NCBI GenBank assembly: GCA_930367215.1
Contig: OV884059.1
Coordinates: forward strand, 6,596,945-6,660,944
From: Pollenia angustigena
Lineage: Eukaryota; Arthropoda; Insecta; Diptera; Polleniidae
Reading direction: 5' to 3'
DNA: 64,000 bases
Position 1 is the stretch's first letter. Every line of letters begins with the position of its first letter. Below, in pieces: positions 1 through 11,466 of this stretch. Under the pieces are notes generated by a model that had not been told where the DNA came from, did no database searches, and saw nothing but the letters and a program-made list of their open reading frames with translations. A program made the translations under genes and the position numbers.

Positions 1-906
1 AACATAGCCACTGCAAAAGCTCTGCCTGCAGCGGAGTTAATACAAATGTAAATAAGCTTGCATTCTTAATACAAATGATAAACTAAATAGAAATACATAC
101 AAACAAACTTACCTTCTCAGTTAACATTCTTCTTCTTCTCTTGCCTTGAGAGCTATATACAATAAAAACAATAACAGTGTAAGAAACAGCAACATATGCA
201 AGGCAAATTTACATTCTAGTGAATTCGCCTTGAACATACATACATATGTACATAGTATATATCTATGTTTGTTTTAAAACCATGGAAAATTTGTTGCATA
301 CAAAAACAAAACGGGAGCTAAAAAAATTTGCTGACTTTTAACAAATCTTAACAACAATTTAATTTCATAGAGTAGAGTAGTTATTTTAATTCAATGTTCT
401 ATCTTTTAATCAAATGGCTGCCGCTTCTTTTTGCAGAATGACTTGCAAAACTTTTTTTAAGCGTCGAGAAAAAGCAGCAGTGTAAGGAAAGTAAAAAAAG
501 ACTTGTTGAAAGAAAAGACATTTAATTAAAAAAACAACACACAACGTTTTTATATACATTTCTTTAAATAACAATTTCTACACATTTTTATTAGATTTTC
601 TTTAAAAAAACTTCACTTTTGTAAAAAATTTCACTCGCGTTTTTCAATACACATCCGTTTAGTGCAATTGCAAATAGAAAACTGAAAAATAAGTTCTGTA
701 TCTATAACAAAAGCGGAAGGAAGCTTAAAGCGAATCGGATAATATTCCTAAGCATCCTTAAGATAGGCTTTAGAAATTGTGAATATTAAAGGAAATAACA
801 TTAATTTGGTTTTTGGAAAAGCACTGCCAAGTTAAAAAAAAAAAGTGTAACAATAATGCAAACAAAAAATTAAAAAAAACCCCATTCATTAAAAAGTAAC
901 CAAAGC
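1..906. repeat. Direct ~0.9-kb duplication, copy 1 (cut by window edge)
   Basis: This block recurs in the same orientation at 19531-20242. Shared landmarks include CTGCCTGCAGCGGAGTTAA near the start, GTGAATTCGCCTTGAA near 225, and AACAAAAGCGGAAGGAAGC near 705. Copy 1 has about 200 extra bases (roughly 310-515) that copy 2 lacks. Read on the minus strand, both copies carry ATG-(Leu)-Thr-Glu-Lys followed at once by a GTAAGT splice-donor consensus (copy 1 near 108-130). That fits a duplicated 5' exon region but is not proof of one. Whether it is a segmental duplication or a transposon cannot be told, because the left end lies outside the window. Confidence 0.8.
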
Positions 907-1459
907 AACTATGTTTTAAAATACTTTTTTTATTTGTAATTAAGTCACAAAAAAAATTTCAACAACGCAAAACCCGCTTAATGGATGTGGATGAAATTTG
1001 ATACACGGATGGCCCAGATTCAAATATAGGGTTCTTTTAAAGAGGCGAAAACAGGAAAACAAGTGGTACTTAAGAACTTTTTCTCTTCTTTATAAATTTG
1101 GTATGGAGGGATAAATTTGCTACAAGGAGCAAAAACGGGAGAAAATTAATACTTTTTAAGGGGGAAAATGGAAGGGGTAAAAATAAAAATTTAAGCAGAT
1201 GCACAACACAAAATTAAAAGCAATTTTTTTTTTAATAAAAAATGCCTAAGATGAAAAAGTTAAAAAAAAAAAATTTTAAGTTTAGAACCATTGAACTTAA
1301 AATTAACTGAGAAAGAAAATGAATAATTTACTTTACCAAAAACAAAAAATAAATGCGGTACACATTTATTATAGAAAATTATATAATAAATTTAAAAATA
1401 AAATTAAAAAAAAAATATTTTTTATTCTCCTTAAATTCACCACAAAATTCATTAAAAAC
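907..1459. other. AT-rich stretch, no feature seen
   Basis: A-rich low-complexity DNA with long A runs. No ORF, splice pattern or repeat terminus is convincing here. Confidence 0.6.
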
Positions 1460-2507
1460 AAGTTAGAGTGCTATATTCGGCTGTGCCGAATCTTTGATAC
1501 CCTCCACCGACAGTTCGAATGTTTAAGGAGTAATATCTGTATGATGTTATTATTATCTTAAGCTGTGACGATTTGTTATTAATTATGGTTTTAGGCGACT
1601 AAACTGTTTTCCGGTAGTAGGGTTTATATGGGGCCTAGGGTAAATTATGGACCGATCATCACGAAATTTCACAGCGTCATTTCTATTCCTTTAAAACTGT
1701 GACGTACCAATTTCTGTAGTGCTAGCATTATTAATTATGGTATTAGGTGTACTTAAATGTTTTCCGGGCGTAGGGTTTCTATGGGCCCTAGGGTAAATTA
1801 TTCTTCACGAAATTTCCCAGTATCATTTGCAGTCGTACAAAACTGTGACGAGTCAAAATTTGTTATGATTGCATTATTTTTTACGGTTTTAGGCGTACTA
1901 AACTGTTTTCCGGGAGTAGGGTTTCTATGGGGCCTAGGGTAAATTATGTACCGATCTTCACGAAATTTCACAGTGTCATTTGTAGTCCTATAAAATGTGA
2001 CGTACCAAATTTTGTTACGCTAGCGTTATTTTTTACGATTTTAGGCGTACTAAACTGTTTTCCGGGAGTACTGTTTATATGGGGCTTAGGGTAAATTATG
2101 GCGGGATCATCACGAAATTTAACAGCGTGATTTCCAGTCAACTAAAACAAATTTTTGCAAAATCGTATCTCATTCCGTGCCTTGTTCCAGCATTTATGTT
2201 ATTTTTTGCAACAAAATTATCAATTTTTTTAGGTGGTGGTTCCACATTTTGATTCATAGCTCTGGTCCTACTAAACCGATTTTGCTGGATTTCAATCCCA
2301 AACTGCTTAGGATAACTACAAGCAAAAGTGAGCGTGTTTTCAACAGACGGACAGACAGACGGACATGGCTAAATCGACTTAGAATTACTCAAGGACCCAG
2401 AATATATATACTTTATGTGGTCTGAGATGAATAATAAAAAAGTTTCACACGGAATGACAAACTTAATATACCCTCTTCACAACTAATTGTGGTGGAGGGT
2501 ATAAAAA
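1460..2507 (+). mobile_element. Mini-me/Helentron-like non-autonomous element, copy a
   Basis: The left end starts CAAGTTAGAGTGCTATATT and contains the hairpin ATTCGGC-TGT-GCCGAAT, then ATACCCTCCACC. The right part has a (GACA)n block, the core AGAATATATATACTTTA, a subterminal hairpin in which CTTCACAA pairs with TTGTGGTG, and the end GGTGGAGGGTATAAAAA. ATACCCTCCACC and GGTGGAGGGTAT are inverted copies of each other. The core next to a GTCY-type microsatellite is typical of dipteran mini-me elements (family knowledge). Terminal hairpins with central tandem repeats are typical of DINE/Helentron relatives (inference). The centre holds four tandem units. Confidence 0.75.
1560..2160. repeat. Central tandem repeats of copy a (~153 bp unit)
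   Basis: Units are marked by TGTTTTCCGGG at about 1604, 1757, 1903 and 2055, so spacing is 153, 146 and 152 bp. Each unit runs through GGCCTAGGGTAAATTATG, CACGAAATTTCACAG and TTTTAGGCGTACTAAAC. Confidence 0.8.
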
Positions 2508-2779
2508 TAATTTTGCAGTGAAATTGAAGATTTTATTAAAATTATATAAAAAAAACTGTAATAGAAACTTTAATTTCACAACCAAAATTTCAAAAAACAA
2601 AATAATTATTTATAATAATTTTTCATTTAAGCTAAATTAAAAAAAAAATTGTTTAAATGAAAACCTATTATAAAAAATAATTTAAAAAATTTTCATCTTT
2701 AAGCTTTGAAATTAACAAAACAATTCTCAATTATCTCTATGAGAATATTTTAATTTTAATATTAAAATTAAAAAAAAAA

Positions 2780-4686
2780 CAAGTTAGAGTGCTATATTCG
2801 GCTGTGCCGAATCTTTGATACCCTCCACCGACACTTCGAATGTTTTAGGAGTAATATCTTTATGATGTCTATTTATTATTATAGTCTTTGTAAAAACAGA
2901 CATCTGCATTAAAATTTGTTGCGGTTTAGACCTGTATAAAATTATTGATCGACAATCAGAATCAATTTTAAAAAGTTTGAGTAGAATATCAGTTTAAGAT
3001 GAACTTAAATGATTTTCAAGAGAACAAATTATATAAAAGCCATGGTAAGCTATGAACCAATCATCCCAAATTCTGCAGAACGATTTCTGGTATTAAAAAA
3101 CATAAATTTCAATACAGCGGTGCAATTAGTTTAAGCGTTTGCAGTAAATTTCAGAAGGCTGCTAAAATGGAATCTAAGGAAAATTATGGACCGTATATCA
3201 CAAAATTGCATAACATTTTTTCTGGCCATATGAAGCTAAACTGGAAGATAGTTTACAGCGTATTTAATTATTTTACCAGAGTGGGCTTTATATGAGGCCT
3301 ATGGTAAGTTATGCACCGATCTTTACCAAATTTCACAGTGTCATTTCTAGTTCTATCAAACTGTGATGTATCAAATTTTGTTATGATAGCGTTATTTTTT
3401 ACGTTTTTAGGCGTACTAAGCTGTTTTCCGGGAGTAAGGTTTATATGGGGCCTAGGGTAAATTATTAACTGATCTTCACGAAATTTCACAGTTTTATTTC
3501 TAGTCCTGTAAAACTTATATGTTCCAAATTTTGTTATGATGGCATTATTTTTTACGTATTTAGGTTTACTAAGCTGTTTTCCGGGAGTAAGGTTTATATG
3601 GGGCCTATGGTAAATGATGGACCGTTCTTCACAAAATTTTAAAGTCTTATTTCTCGTTCAATAAAACTGTGATATACCAAATTTTGTTATGATAGCATTC
3701 TTTTTTACGTTTTTAGGCGTACTAAGCTGTTTTCCGGGAGTAAGGTTTATATGGGGCATATGGTAAATGATGGACCGTTCTTCACAAAATTTTAAAGTCT
3801 TATTTCTCGTTCAATAAAACTGTGATGTACCAAATTTTGTTATTATAGTATTCTTTTTTACGTTTTTAGGCGTACTAAGCTGTTTTCCGGGAGTAAGGTT
3901 TATATGGGGCCTATGGTAAATTATGGACCGATCTTCACGAAATTTCATAGTCTTATTTTTAGTTCTAAAAAATTTTGATGTACCAAATTTTGTTATGATA
4001 GCATTATTTTTTACGGATTTAGGCGTACTAAACTGTTTTCTGGAAGTAGGTTTTATATGGGGCCTATGGTAAATTATGGATCGATCTTCACGAAACTTAA
4101 TAGTTTCATTTCTAGTGCTATTTAACTGTGACGTGCCAAAATGTGTTATGATAGCATTGTTAGTTAGGGTTTTAGGCTTACTATACTGTTTTCCGGGAGT
4201 AGGGCTTGTATGGGGCCTAGGGTAAATCATGGACGGATCTTCAAGAAATTTTACAGCGTGATTTCCAGTTAAATAAAACGAACTGTTGCGAAATATTATA
4301 TCATTCTGTGCATTTTTCCACCATTTATGTTAGTTTTTGTAACAAAATTATCAATTTTTTTAGGTGGTGGTTCCACCTTTTGATTCATAGCTCAGATCCT
4401 ATTGAACCGATTTTGCTGGATTTCAATCCCAAACTGCTTAGGATAACTCCAAGATATTTGACACCAAGTTTGTTTATTTCTTTTGAGTTTTTCGAAAGTG
4501 AGCGTGTTTTCAACAGACGGACAGACGGACAGACAGACTGACATGGCTAAATCGACTTAAAATTACTCAAGGACCCAGAATATATATACTTTATAGGGTC
4601 TGAGATGAATAATAAAAAAGTTTCACACGGAATGACAAACTTAATATACCCTCTTCACAACTAATTGTGGTGGAGGGTAGGTATAA
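2780..4686 (+). mobile_element. Mini-me/Helentron-like element, copy b
   Basis: It has the same terminal hairpins, (GACA)n block and core as copy a. Its unique left part (2780-3267) is almost identical to 14015-14503 in copy c, with only scattered single-base differences. The two are therefore recent copies 11.2 kb apart. The 3' end is followed by GGTATAACAAAG. Confidence 0.78.
3268..4290. repeat. Central tandem array of copy b: seven 153-bp units
   Basis: Unit starts fall at 3268, 3421, 3574, 3727, 3880, 4033 and 4186, exactly 153 bp each time. Units 3574 and 3727 are nearly identical and represent a recent duplication. Because 153 is 51 codons, one minus-strand frame stays mostly open through the array, with a 51-residue period (recurring IIYHRPHI, TPGKQ and NNAIITKFGTS). 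It is interrupted by stops, and I treat it as a by-product of the period rather than a gene. Confidence 0.88.
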
Positions 4687-5045
4687 CAAAGAATTAAAAC
4701 AATTATTAGCTTACGACGGTAGTGCTCAAAAAACTTAATTTAAGTTATTCAATAAGAAAAAAAACTTTATATCTAAAGCTCTTAATCAAAATTTAAACAT
4801 TTTTAGTAAAAGAAAACAACTTTTAATTTAACTTTAAAGGCATATGAAAAATAATTCTAACTGTTGTAAGTCCAACTGTTTCATTACCATAAAAAAGTAT
4901 ACAAAATAGCAAGATATTTTTACGTCAGGTAGATATGAATATTACATGTCGGCTATTTTTTCTTAAAAGTGAATAAATAAAAATTTTGGGCTAATTCCCT
5001 CTTTATGATCAAGCCCGATATACAAAAATAACAAATATATATGTA
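4687..5045. other. AT-rich stretch, no feature seen
   Basis: No ORF, terminal inverted repeat or periodicity was recognised. Confidence 0.5.
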
Positions 5046-5940
5046 TATGGCCAATTCCGTCAAAAGGTCCACCGTAACCGAAAACTAAAAAGTTATTAAA
5101 ATCTGATTATTTTACGATATTCTTATAGAGACATATTTAGATTTTACTAGTTTTATAAATTTACCCATAAATTTTTTCACTTAAATGAACAATCAAATTG
5201 CAAAGTTGTGCAAACGTAATTTCTTATTTGTGAGAATGTTTTCTTTAATATTATCTTCCTAAAAAGAGGTGATATTTGTCTGGGTTCACACTATGAAAGG
5301 TTTCTTTCAGAAAGTCTGAGTTTATAGGTGAGAGAGGAGAAAAGAAAAGCATGTTCTCTTCCCCTCTCACCAATAAACTCAGACTTTCTGAAAGAAAACT
5401 TTCATAGTGTGATCCCAGACTTTGATAAAAATTATTCCAAAAAAACTAAAGAATAGTTCAAAGAGAAATATGTTATTCGGATTAACGATAAGTTTTTATT
5501 TTGTGTTAATCATTATTCAGTTAAATGATTATGGAAAAAATTTCAGGTTCGAAATGTCACGTATCGACCCAGATTTTGGCTTAAAAAAAATACAGAAGAT
5601 TTTGGAATCAAACCAAAGACATTTTAATGTAACATTGCTACGTAAAATTCTGAAAGAAGTTGGACCAAAAAATTGTGCCAGGTTTCGCTGAATTACGCCT
5701 TTTTATACATGGCCACAAAAACTACTTCTATTTTTTCACGTTCGAACCACTACTGCTTTTGCCATTATCTTTGACCTGAAATCGCGCCCTCCATAAGCTT
5801 TAGCATAGATAACAGTGCTTTCTTAGTGCTATAATTTAAGGGTTAAGAGAACGTAAAAATATTTGTTGTTTAATATTTGTTTGCATTTTTGATGCGTACG
5901 ACTGTCACGTTCAACACTTTGGATTAACCCATACAGTAGA
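5046..5940 (+). mobile_element. Unclassified dispersed element, copy A (partner at 31322-32215, reversed)
   Basis: This segment matches the reverse complement of 31322-32215 over nearly its whole length. Landmarks include GTCAAAAGGTCCACCGT, TGTTATTCGGATTAACG, CACGTATCGACCCA, TGTGCCAGGTTTCGCTG and CGTACGACTGTCACGTTC. Both copies end at about TATGG/CCATA, so short terminal inverted repeats are possible. In copy A an open frame (5422-5691) ends ...RKILKEVGPKNCARFR. Copy B breaks that frame. I do not recognise the protein. Copy A carries a hairpin insertion that copy B lacks. Confidence 0.75.
5278..5420. mobile_element. Hairpin MITE H1 (143 bp)
   Basis: A near-perfect foldback: about 60 bp from GTCTGGGTTCACAC pair with the 3' arm ending GTGATCCCAGAC. 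It is absent from the sister copy at 31.85 kb, where the sequence reads straight through GATATTTGATAAAA. That gives a TTT (or TTTG) target duplication. The loop-proximal part contains a GAGAGAGGAG/CTCTTCCCC block shared with hairpins H2 and H3. Confidence 0.85.
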
Positions 5941-6119
5941 CGCTCAGAAATTCGAACTGTCAGAATAATATTGAAAATAAATCCTAACGCCCGGCTCAAA
6001 TTAAAATTCAGGATTTTGAACTTCAGAATTTTTGAACTGGGTATTTTGTTTAAGATTTTAAGTTTCGGGCATAAGAACCCAGCCGAATTTTTAATATAAA
6101 TTTCTTCTTTTTTTTTTAA

Positions 6120-6470
6120 TTTATACTTTTTGGTGGTTAAACTCAGTAAGGTGATTTTTCGTAATGAAGAATTACCCCAAATTTAGGGTGATACTTCATT
6201 TTATTGTTAAGGCTAGAAGCTTAGCTGCATTTTCCAATTTCTTATGAATTTTTAAGAGACAAAAATTTCGAAATTTTTATAACAAAAATTAATTTTTTTT
6301 CGAAAAAAAAAATTATGTATGTTTCTCAAACGACTGCGCATATTAGAAAAAGTTTTACCTTTCTTCTCAAAAACAAGAGCTAACCTAAAAAAACGGCTAG
6401 CACCATTGCATTTAGCGTACCTGAATTATGTTTAAACGCCATGTGCCCGGCTTGTCTAATTTTTCAACTA
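6120..6470. repeat. Dispersed repeat, copy 1 (related to 20300-20567 and 21690-21790)
   Basis: The segment around AACAAGAGCTAACC, TTTAGCGTACC and GTGCCCGGCT aligns in order with 21700-21785. AATTATGTATGTTTCT...AAAAGTTTTACC aligns with 20478-20512. In the second location the repeat is split by two DNA transposons. Confidence 0.6.
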
Positions 6471-6616
6471 GCACAGCCATTCATCTTATGTAGGAAGTTT
6501 TAAATTGAGTTTTCTTGCAAATTTTTTTCAATTTTCTTTTTCTATTTGGTGTCATGATAAAATTTTCAACTTTTTTAAAACGTTTAAGCATTAAAGGTCT
6601 TTGAGAAAAAAAATTC

Positions 6617-7155
6617 AAATCTGTGATCCTTCCAATTTTTACCAAAAATCGATTTTTATATGAATAATTAAAAAGTCTATTTATTCGTTAACTACATGGA
6701 AAGAAGTTTATTTTCTTAAGTAATCAATTTCGTTACTTAAAACAAGAAAATCCAAAATCAAAAAATAATTCCTTGATTTTAACTTTTATTGTTCGTATTT
6801 ATCAAAATTTTCTTAAATAATGAAAAATTTTGCTTGAACCAAGCCACACATACATTAAGAATAAGTTATTTTAGGCTTGGGCGAGAATCATGCAAAATTT
6901 TTTGGGTTCAAGCCATATTTCGTAAATAATTCTCTTTGTATAGAGGCCCTAGAGCAAAAACAATGGACATCTGTGATCCCTCAAATAATAAACTATAAAT
7001 CGATTTTTTATAGGAAAAATTAAAAAGGTAGATTTATTCGTAAACTAGAGATTCTAAAGCAAAAAAAAAAAAATAAAATCTGTGATCACGTAAATTTACT
7101 ACCAAAGTTTATTTTTTATATGAGAAATAAAAAAGTCAATTTATTCGTGTGATTT
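6617..7155. repeat. Three ~85-bp repeat units
   Basis: Units at about 6617-6705, 6967-7055 and 7076-7155 share ATCTGTGATC, a central TTTTTTATA(T/G)G and AAAAAGTC-ATTTATTCGT. Units 2 and 3 are tandem. Unit 1 is separated by about 260 bp. Confidence 0.6.
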
Positions 7156-7201
7156 CGTCTTGGCACTGACTTCAGAATATTATGAGTCGAAAATTTTAGA
7201 A

Positions 7202-7953
7202 GTCTACACCAGAGATCAGCAATGAATCGTTTTTTCGCTACTCATACTGACTCATGCAATTGTAAGTATAAGTGCGTAGAAATCATTTCAACTTAACTAC
7301 TCTGATTCACTCATACTCACAAGAGAAATATTTATGAGTGCGTCGTCGACATTATACGCATACTCATCTTGATTTATAATTTCATGAAAATACTTACAAT
7401 ACTCACAATGATTCAAATCATTTAGCTCATCCATTTACCGTTTTAACACAACAGAGAAAACGCACAACTTAATAATCAGCGCTGCCAGATAAATTTGCCG
7501 AAAAATCGTCCACTTCATACATGTAAGTGCCGGTTCACACACGTCAAGTTTGACTCGTCAAGTCTAGAGTTTTTAGGAGAGAAGGGAAAAGAGAATGCCA
7601 TTTCATTTCCCCTCTCTCCTAAAAACTCAAGACTTGACGAGTCAAACTTGACGTGTGTGAACCGGCACTAACTTTAGTAAACTGTAATTTCCAAATCGTC
7701 ACTTTGCTATTTCGGGGACAAATCTGGCAGCCTCGCATTTTGCTTCGCCTATACACATTGAGTTGAGTAGATTCTAAATCAAACACAACAATTGTTGCTA
7801 AGTATGAGTACGATGAATAAAATGAAACTTTTGAGTGAATATGAGTTTGAATAACATTGGAATAAGTATGAGAGCGTATAAGTACAAGAATTTATGAGTC
7901 ATGACTTAGCTCTACTCACTTTTTACTACTCATTGCTGATCTCTGGTCTACAC
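7202..7953. mobile_element. Non-autonomous hAT-type element with GTCTACAC target duplication
   Basis: The termini CAGAGATCAGCAATGA (7210) and TCATTGCTGATCTCTG (ending 7945) are perfect inverted repeats. They are flanked on both sides by the 8-bp direct repeat GTCTACAC. An 8-bp duplication and a CAGAG terminus match the hAT superfamily; hobo also begins CAGAG. The element proper is 7210-7945 (736 bp), with no transposase frame. Subterminal zones are packed with ACTCATAC/GTATGAGT-type motifs, plausible transposase-binding repeats. Hairpin H2 is nested inside. Confidence 0.88.
7527..7668. mobile_element. Hairpin MITE H2 (142 bp), nested in the hAT element
   Basis: A near-perfect foldback from GTGCCGGTTCACAC to GTGTGAACCGGCAC, flanked by TAA on both sides, so a 3-bp target duplication. 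Overall plan and loop block (GGAGAGAAGGGAAAAGAGAA) match H1 and H3. The outer stem sequence is different but still self-paired. Confidence 0.85.
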
Positions 7954-8152
7954 CTACGTCATCATTAGATGTGCACAGGCAAATTGGCTATTCAAACTTC
8001 AAGTGTCGAAAACTGTTTATGTTTTCATGTTGGCTTTTATTAAAATTTTTAAAATTAAAAGATTGTGCAAGTGAAAAGTAAAAATAATGCAATAAAATTT
8101 AGCAAACAACAAGTTCCTTTGTGTTGTTAGTTAGATGTGTTTGACGGATTGG

Positions 8153-8730
8153 TTAAGGCTCAGTTAGTCTTTACTTTCTGTTCTGTTACGAATCAGCTGA
8201 CTTGTTTTTATTATTAAAAAACCTGTGAAATTGATTAGTTTTTCTGTTCTGTTGCGGTTCAGTTTGTTAAAATCAAAAAATTGTTAAGTTATTGTAAGTG
8301 ACAGCAAACTAAATAATAAAAAATACATATTTATATTGAAATAAACATTTTTTTGATTTAAAGAATTCATAAAATTTAATTTCTTCAAATTTATTTGCAT
8401 ATAAGTGATTGAAATAAAACAATGGACGGTGCAAAACTAATAAATTTGTCATAAATGGCTGATAAGTTGCTACAGAAAAAGTAACTATTACAATTTCGTA
8501 ACAGAACGGCACGGAACAGAACAGAAACAGAAAGTAAAGACTAAAGGCTCAATTAGCCGGGAGTAACAGTAACAGTAACCTTACCGTAAAAAAGTAAGAT
8601 CAATCTATTTCTTACAGATTGAGACGTAACATCTTACTGCTAACTATAATCGTTCTAATTGCTTTACATACAACAAAAGGAATCAGCTGATTTTCAACGT
8701 TACTGTTACTCCCAGCTAACTGAGCCTTTA
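8153..8730. mobile_element. Composite MITE in the left arm with TTA target duplication
   Basis: The outer termini are AGGCTCAGTTAG (8156) and CTAACTGAGCCT (ending 8727), with TTA directly on each side. The second terminus type, AGGCTCAATTAGCCGGGAG, lies inside at 8545 and pairs over about 30 bp with CTCCCAGCTAACTGAGCCT at the right end. A further inverted repeat (TAGTCTTTACTTTCTG near 8166 with CAGAAAGTAAAGACTA near 8543) suggests one MITE inserted into, or recombined with, another. The right arm of the large inverted repeat is uninterrupted here, which bounds the inserted block at 8146-8745. TTA duplications are typical of PIF/Harbinger (inference). Confidence 0.75.
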
Positions 8731-8747
8731 TTCTGCCTTTAAGCTGT

Positions 8748-8816
8748 ACCAGGCGAATTGGGTGTTTTTCTATGAATTCGCCGACGAATTCACCTTATAT
8801 GAATTCGCCTTGGTCA
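8748..8816. repeat. Short AATTCGCC palindromic cluster
   Basis: It begins ACCAGGCGAATT and ends AATTCGCCTTGGT, with GAATTCGCC repeated inside. The same AATTCGCCTTG motif recurs near 226, 13775, 19746 and 29445. Confidence 0.45.
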
Positions 8817-8920
8817 AAAAGAAGAATCAGTGTAAAAAAAAACTTCTACTGTAGCTTAAAAAGCAAACCTAAGCATATACATACAAACATACATACATAT
8901 CGTATATGTAAATATGTATT

Positions 8921-9344
8921 CCCAGCGGTAAATATTTAAAGGACCGCAAGTGGCAGGCCTTTTTGAAGGCCTTTATACTCCTTTCTAAAAGATTCGCTTC
9001 GCATGATATCCTGCCTTCAGAAGTATGCCTTCTAGAAGGTATAAACTTCTTTTTAAAAGACCTTCTGAAATATTCAGGACACATTCGCTACTCCATTCTT
9101 TGAGAAAGGAGAAAGGAAGGTGTTCAGTTTTATTTACTTTTTATTTTTAGTGACCTTCCTAACTCCCTTCTTTGGGAAGGGATCAAATGTGTTTTTAAAG
9201 GATGTGTGAAAGGCCTTGCGCCCAATGACAACCTGTGTAAAAAATAAATAAGTATGGAATGCGGCGGGAAGGGCTTCTGACTGCTTGTGACTGCTAAATA
9301 ATGCCTTCTATTAGGCCTCTTTACTCATTCTAGTTACCGCTGGG
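8921..9344. mobile_element. MITE with CCCAGCGGTAA termini (424 bp)
   Basis: The perfect 11-bp inverted termini are CCCAGCGGTAA and TTACCGCTGGG. The homologous site in the right arm (11125-11145) is empty, and comparison gives a TT target duplication. The interior is rich in CCTTCT/AGAAGG repeats. The superfamily was not determined. Confidence 0.85.
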
Positions 9345-10075
9345 TTTGGTTTATTTTCTAATACATATTTTATAAAGTACAAAATTAAAGTATGAATGTA
9401 TGTAAATGTTTTTCTTAGTCTATATCTTTCGAACGGTATCATATACAAACATTTTTTAACAACAGAATAGAGAAACAAAAAATATTAACTCACCTTTGCA
9501 GCATTTCTAAAATTGTTGTTGTTATGACAACCAATTTGATTTTATTTTTTTCACAAATTTTTAAACTTTTATTCATATACAAATCAAGACACTTAATTGA
9601 ATTAAATAAATACTATTTTTATCAAAATTATTGCACTAAAAATATTATTTTCACGCACTCCCGCCATTTTTCCAACAAGTTTGGTCCACTTCATTCAATT
9701 GCTTAAATAAAACTAAACTAAAACAAAAGAATGAAGTTACTCAAAGGTATTGTAATAAATGTGAAAACTAAAAGCATCTTAGATTGCAATAAACTGATCC
9801 CTAAAATAGGCTTTAAAATATAATGAAATAAGATATAAAAATTAGAATAAGAAGAGTATTAAACCTTTTACGTCAATTTGGCGTTGCCACATGGGCAAAT
9901 TTATTTGGTGTTGCAATTTTATTAAGTGCAAAACTGACTTGCAGAGTTTTTAATTTTAATTATTCTTATATTACATACATACATGCATATGTATTTAAAT
10001 TTCGAATTTGACATTTTTTTTCTGACAGTGTCTTATGTTAGCTCATGAATGTTATAGTTAAGTATTTGAGCTTTA

Positions 10076-10449
10076 AGGTCCAATTAGACCTGACATAACC
10101 ATAATGCCAAAGCCGTAACGGAGAATTTAGAAACCAAAATTGAATTGGTTTGTATGGTATGTTTATGTAGTTTTGGCAATACAGTGACTATGGTAATACA
10201 GTTTTGGTATGGTTATGTCACGTATAATTCGACCTTAAATTCGCCGTTTCGGCTGTGGCGTTATGGTTATGTCACGTCTAATTGGAGCTAGGTAAACCAA
10301 ATCAATTTTGGTTTCTAAATTTGTCGTTACGGCTGTTGCATTATGGTTATGTCACGTCTAATTGGACCTATGCAAACCAATTCAATTTTGGTTTCTTAAT
10401 TCGGCGTAATGGCTGTGGCATTATGGTTATGTCACGTATGATTTGAGCT
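10076..10449. mobile_element. MITE in the inverted-repeat spacer with TTA target duplication and internal tandem units
   Basis: The left terminus is AGGTCCAATTAGACCTGACA. The right terminus is a diverged inverse ending ATTTGAGCT. TTA abuts both ends. The right side holds three tandem 80-bp units (GGTTATGTCACGT at 10265, 10345 and 10425) plus a partial one at 10211. The left side holds the same unit inverted. The terminal AGGTCCAATTAG resembles AGGCTCAATTAG of the MITE at 8153. Confidence 0.7.
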
Positions 10450-10464
10450 TTATTAAAGCGATCT

Positions 10465-10594
10465 GTCTGTAGACGGACAAAATGCTCGTCATCACGGCGA
10501 ATTCATTATTGTACGTTTGCTTGTCGTTATATTCACTGTTGTTTTTACAATTTTTGATGTTCCATCCGGCATCGTCGGTTTCAAACTCTACTTA
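10465..10594 (-). other. Coding-like 23-codon segment, copy 2
   Basis: On the minus strand the reading is PTMPDGTSKIVKTTVNITTS and so on, ending at a stop after MNSP. It aligns without gaps to a segment near 30950-31020 (minus strand). I do not recognise the protein. It may be a fragment of a mobile element or of a duplicated gene. Confidence 0.3.
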
Positions 10595-11150
10595 TTTAAT
10601 ACTCTACTTATTCTCATTTTTATATCTTATTTCATTATATTTTAAAGCCTATTTTAGGGATGAGCATATTGCAATCTTTAAGATGCTTTTAGTTTTTACA
10701 TTTATTACAATTCCTTTGAGTAACTTCATTCTTTTGTTTTAGTTTAGTTTTATTTTAGCAATTGAACGAAGTGGACCAAACTTGTTGAAAAAATGGCGGG
10801 AGTGCGTGAAAATAATATTTTTAGTGCAATAATTTTGATAAAAATAGTGTTTATTTAATTCAATTAAGTGTCTTGATTTGTATAAAAATATAATAAAAGT
10901 TTAAAAATTTGTGAAAAAAATAAAATCAAATTGATTGTCATAACAACAACAATTTTAGAAATGCTGCAAAGGTGAGTTAAAATTTTTTGTTTCTCTATTC
11001 TGTTACTAAAAAATTCTTGTATTTGATGCCGTTCGAAAGATAGAGGCTAAGAAAAACATTTACATACATACATACATACATTCATACTTCAATTTTGTAC
11101 TTTATAAAATATGTTTTAGAAAATAAACCAAATACATATTTACATATACG

Positions 11151-11152
<2 letters not shown>

Positions 11153-11181
<29 letters not shown>

Positions 11182-11435
11182 TGTATGTATGTATGTATGT
11201 ATGTATGTATGTATGTATGTATGTATGTATGTATGTATGTATGTATGTATGTATGTATGTATGTATGTATGTATGTATGTATGTATGTATGTATGTATGT
11301 ATGTATGTATGTATGTATGTATGTATGTATGTATGTATGTATGTATGTATGTATGTATGTATGTATGTATGTATGTATGTATGTCTGTATGTATGTATGT
11401 ATGTATGTATGTATGTATGTATGTATGTATGTATG

Positions 11436-11466
<31 letters not shown>

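Noticed and set aside
3268..4230. Minus-strand protein with a 51-residue repeat across the 153-bp units (also 14504-15181)
   Set aside because: 153 is divisible by three, so any open frame in one unit stays open through the array. Stops occur between units, no start or signal is shared, and the element is otherwise noncoding.
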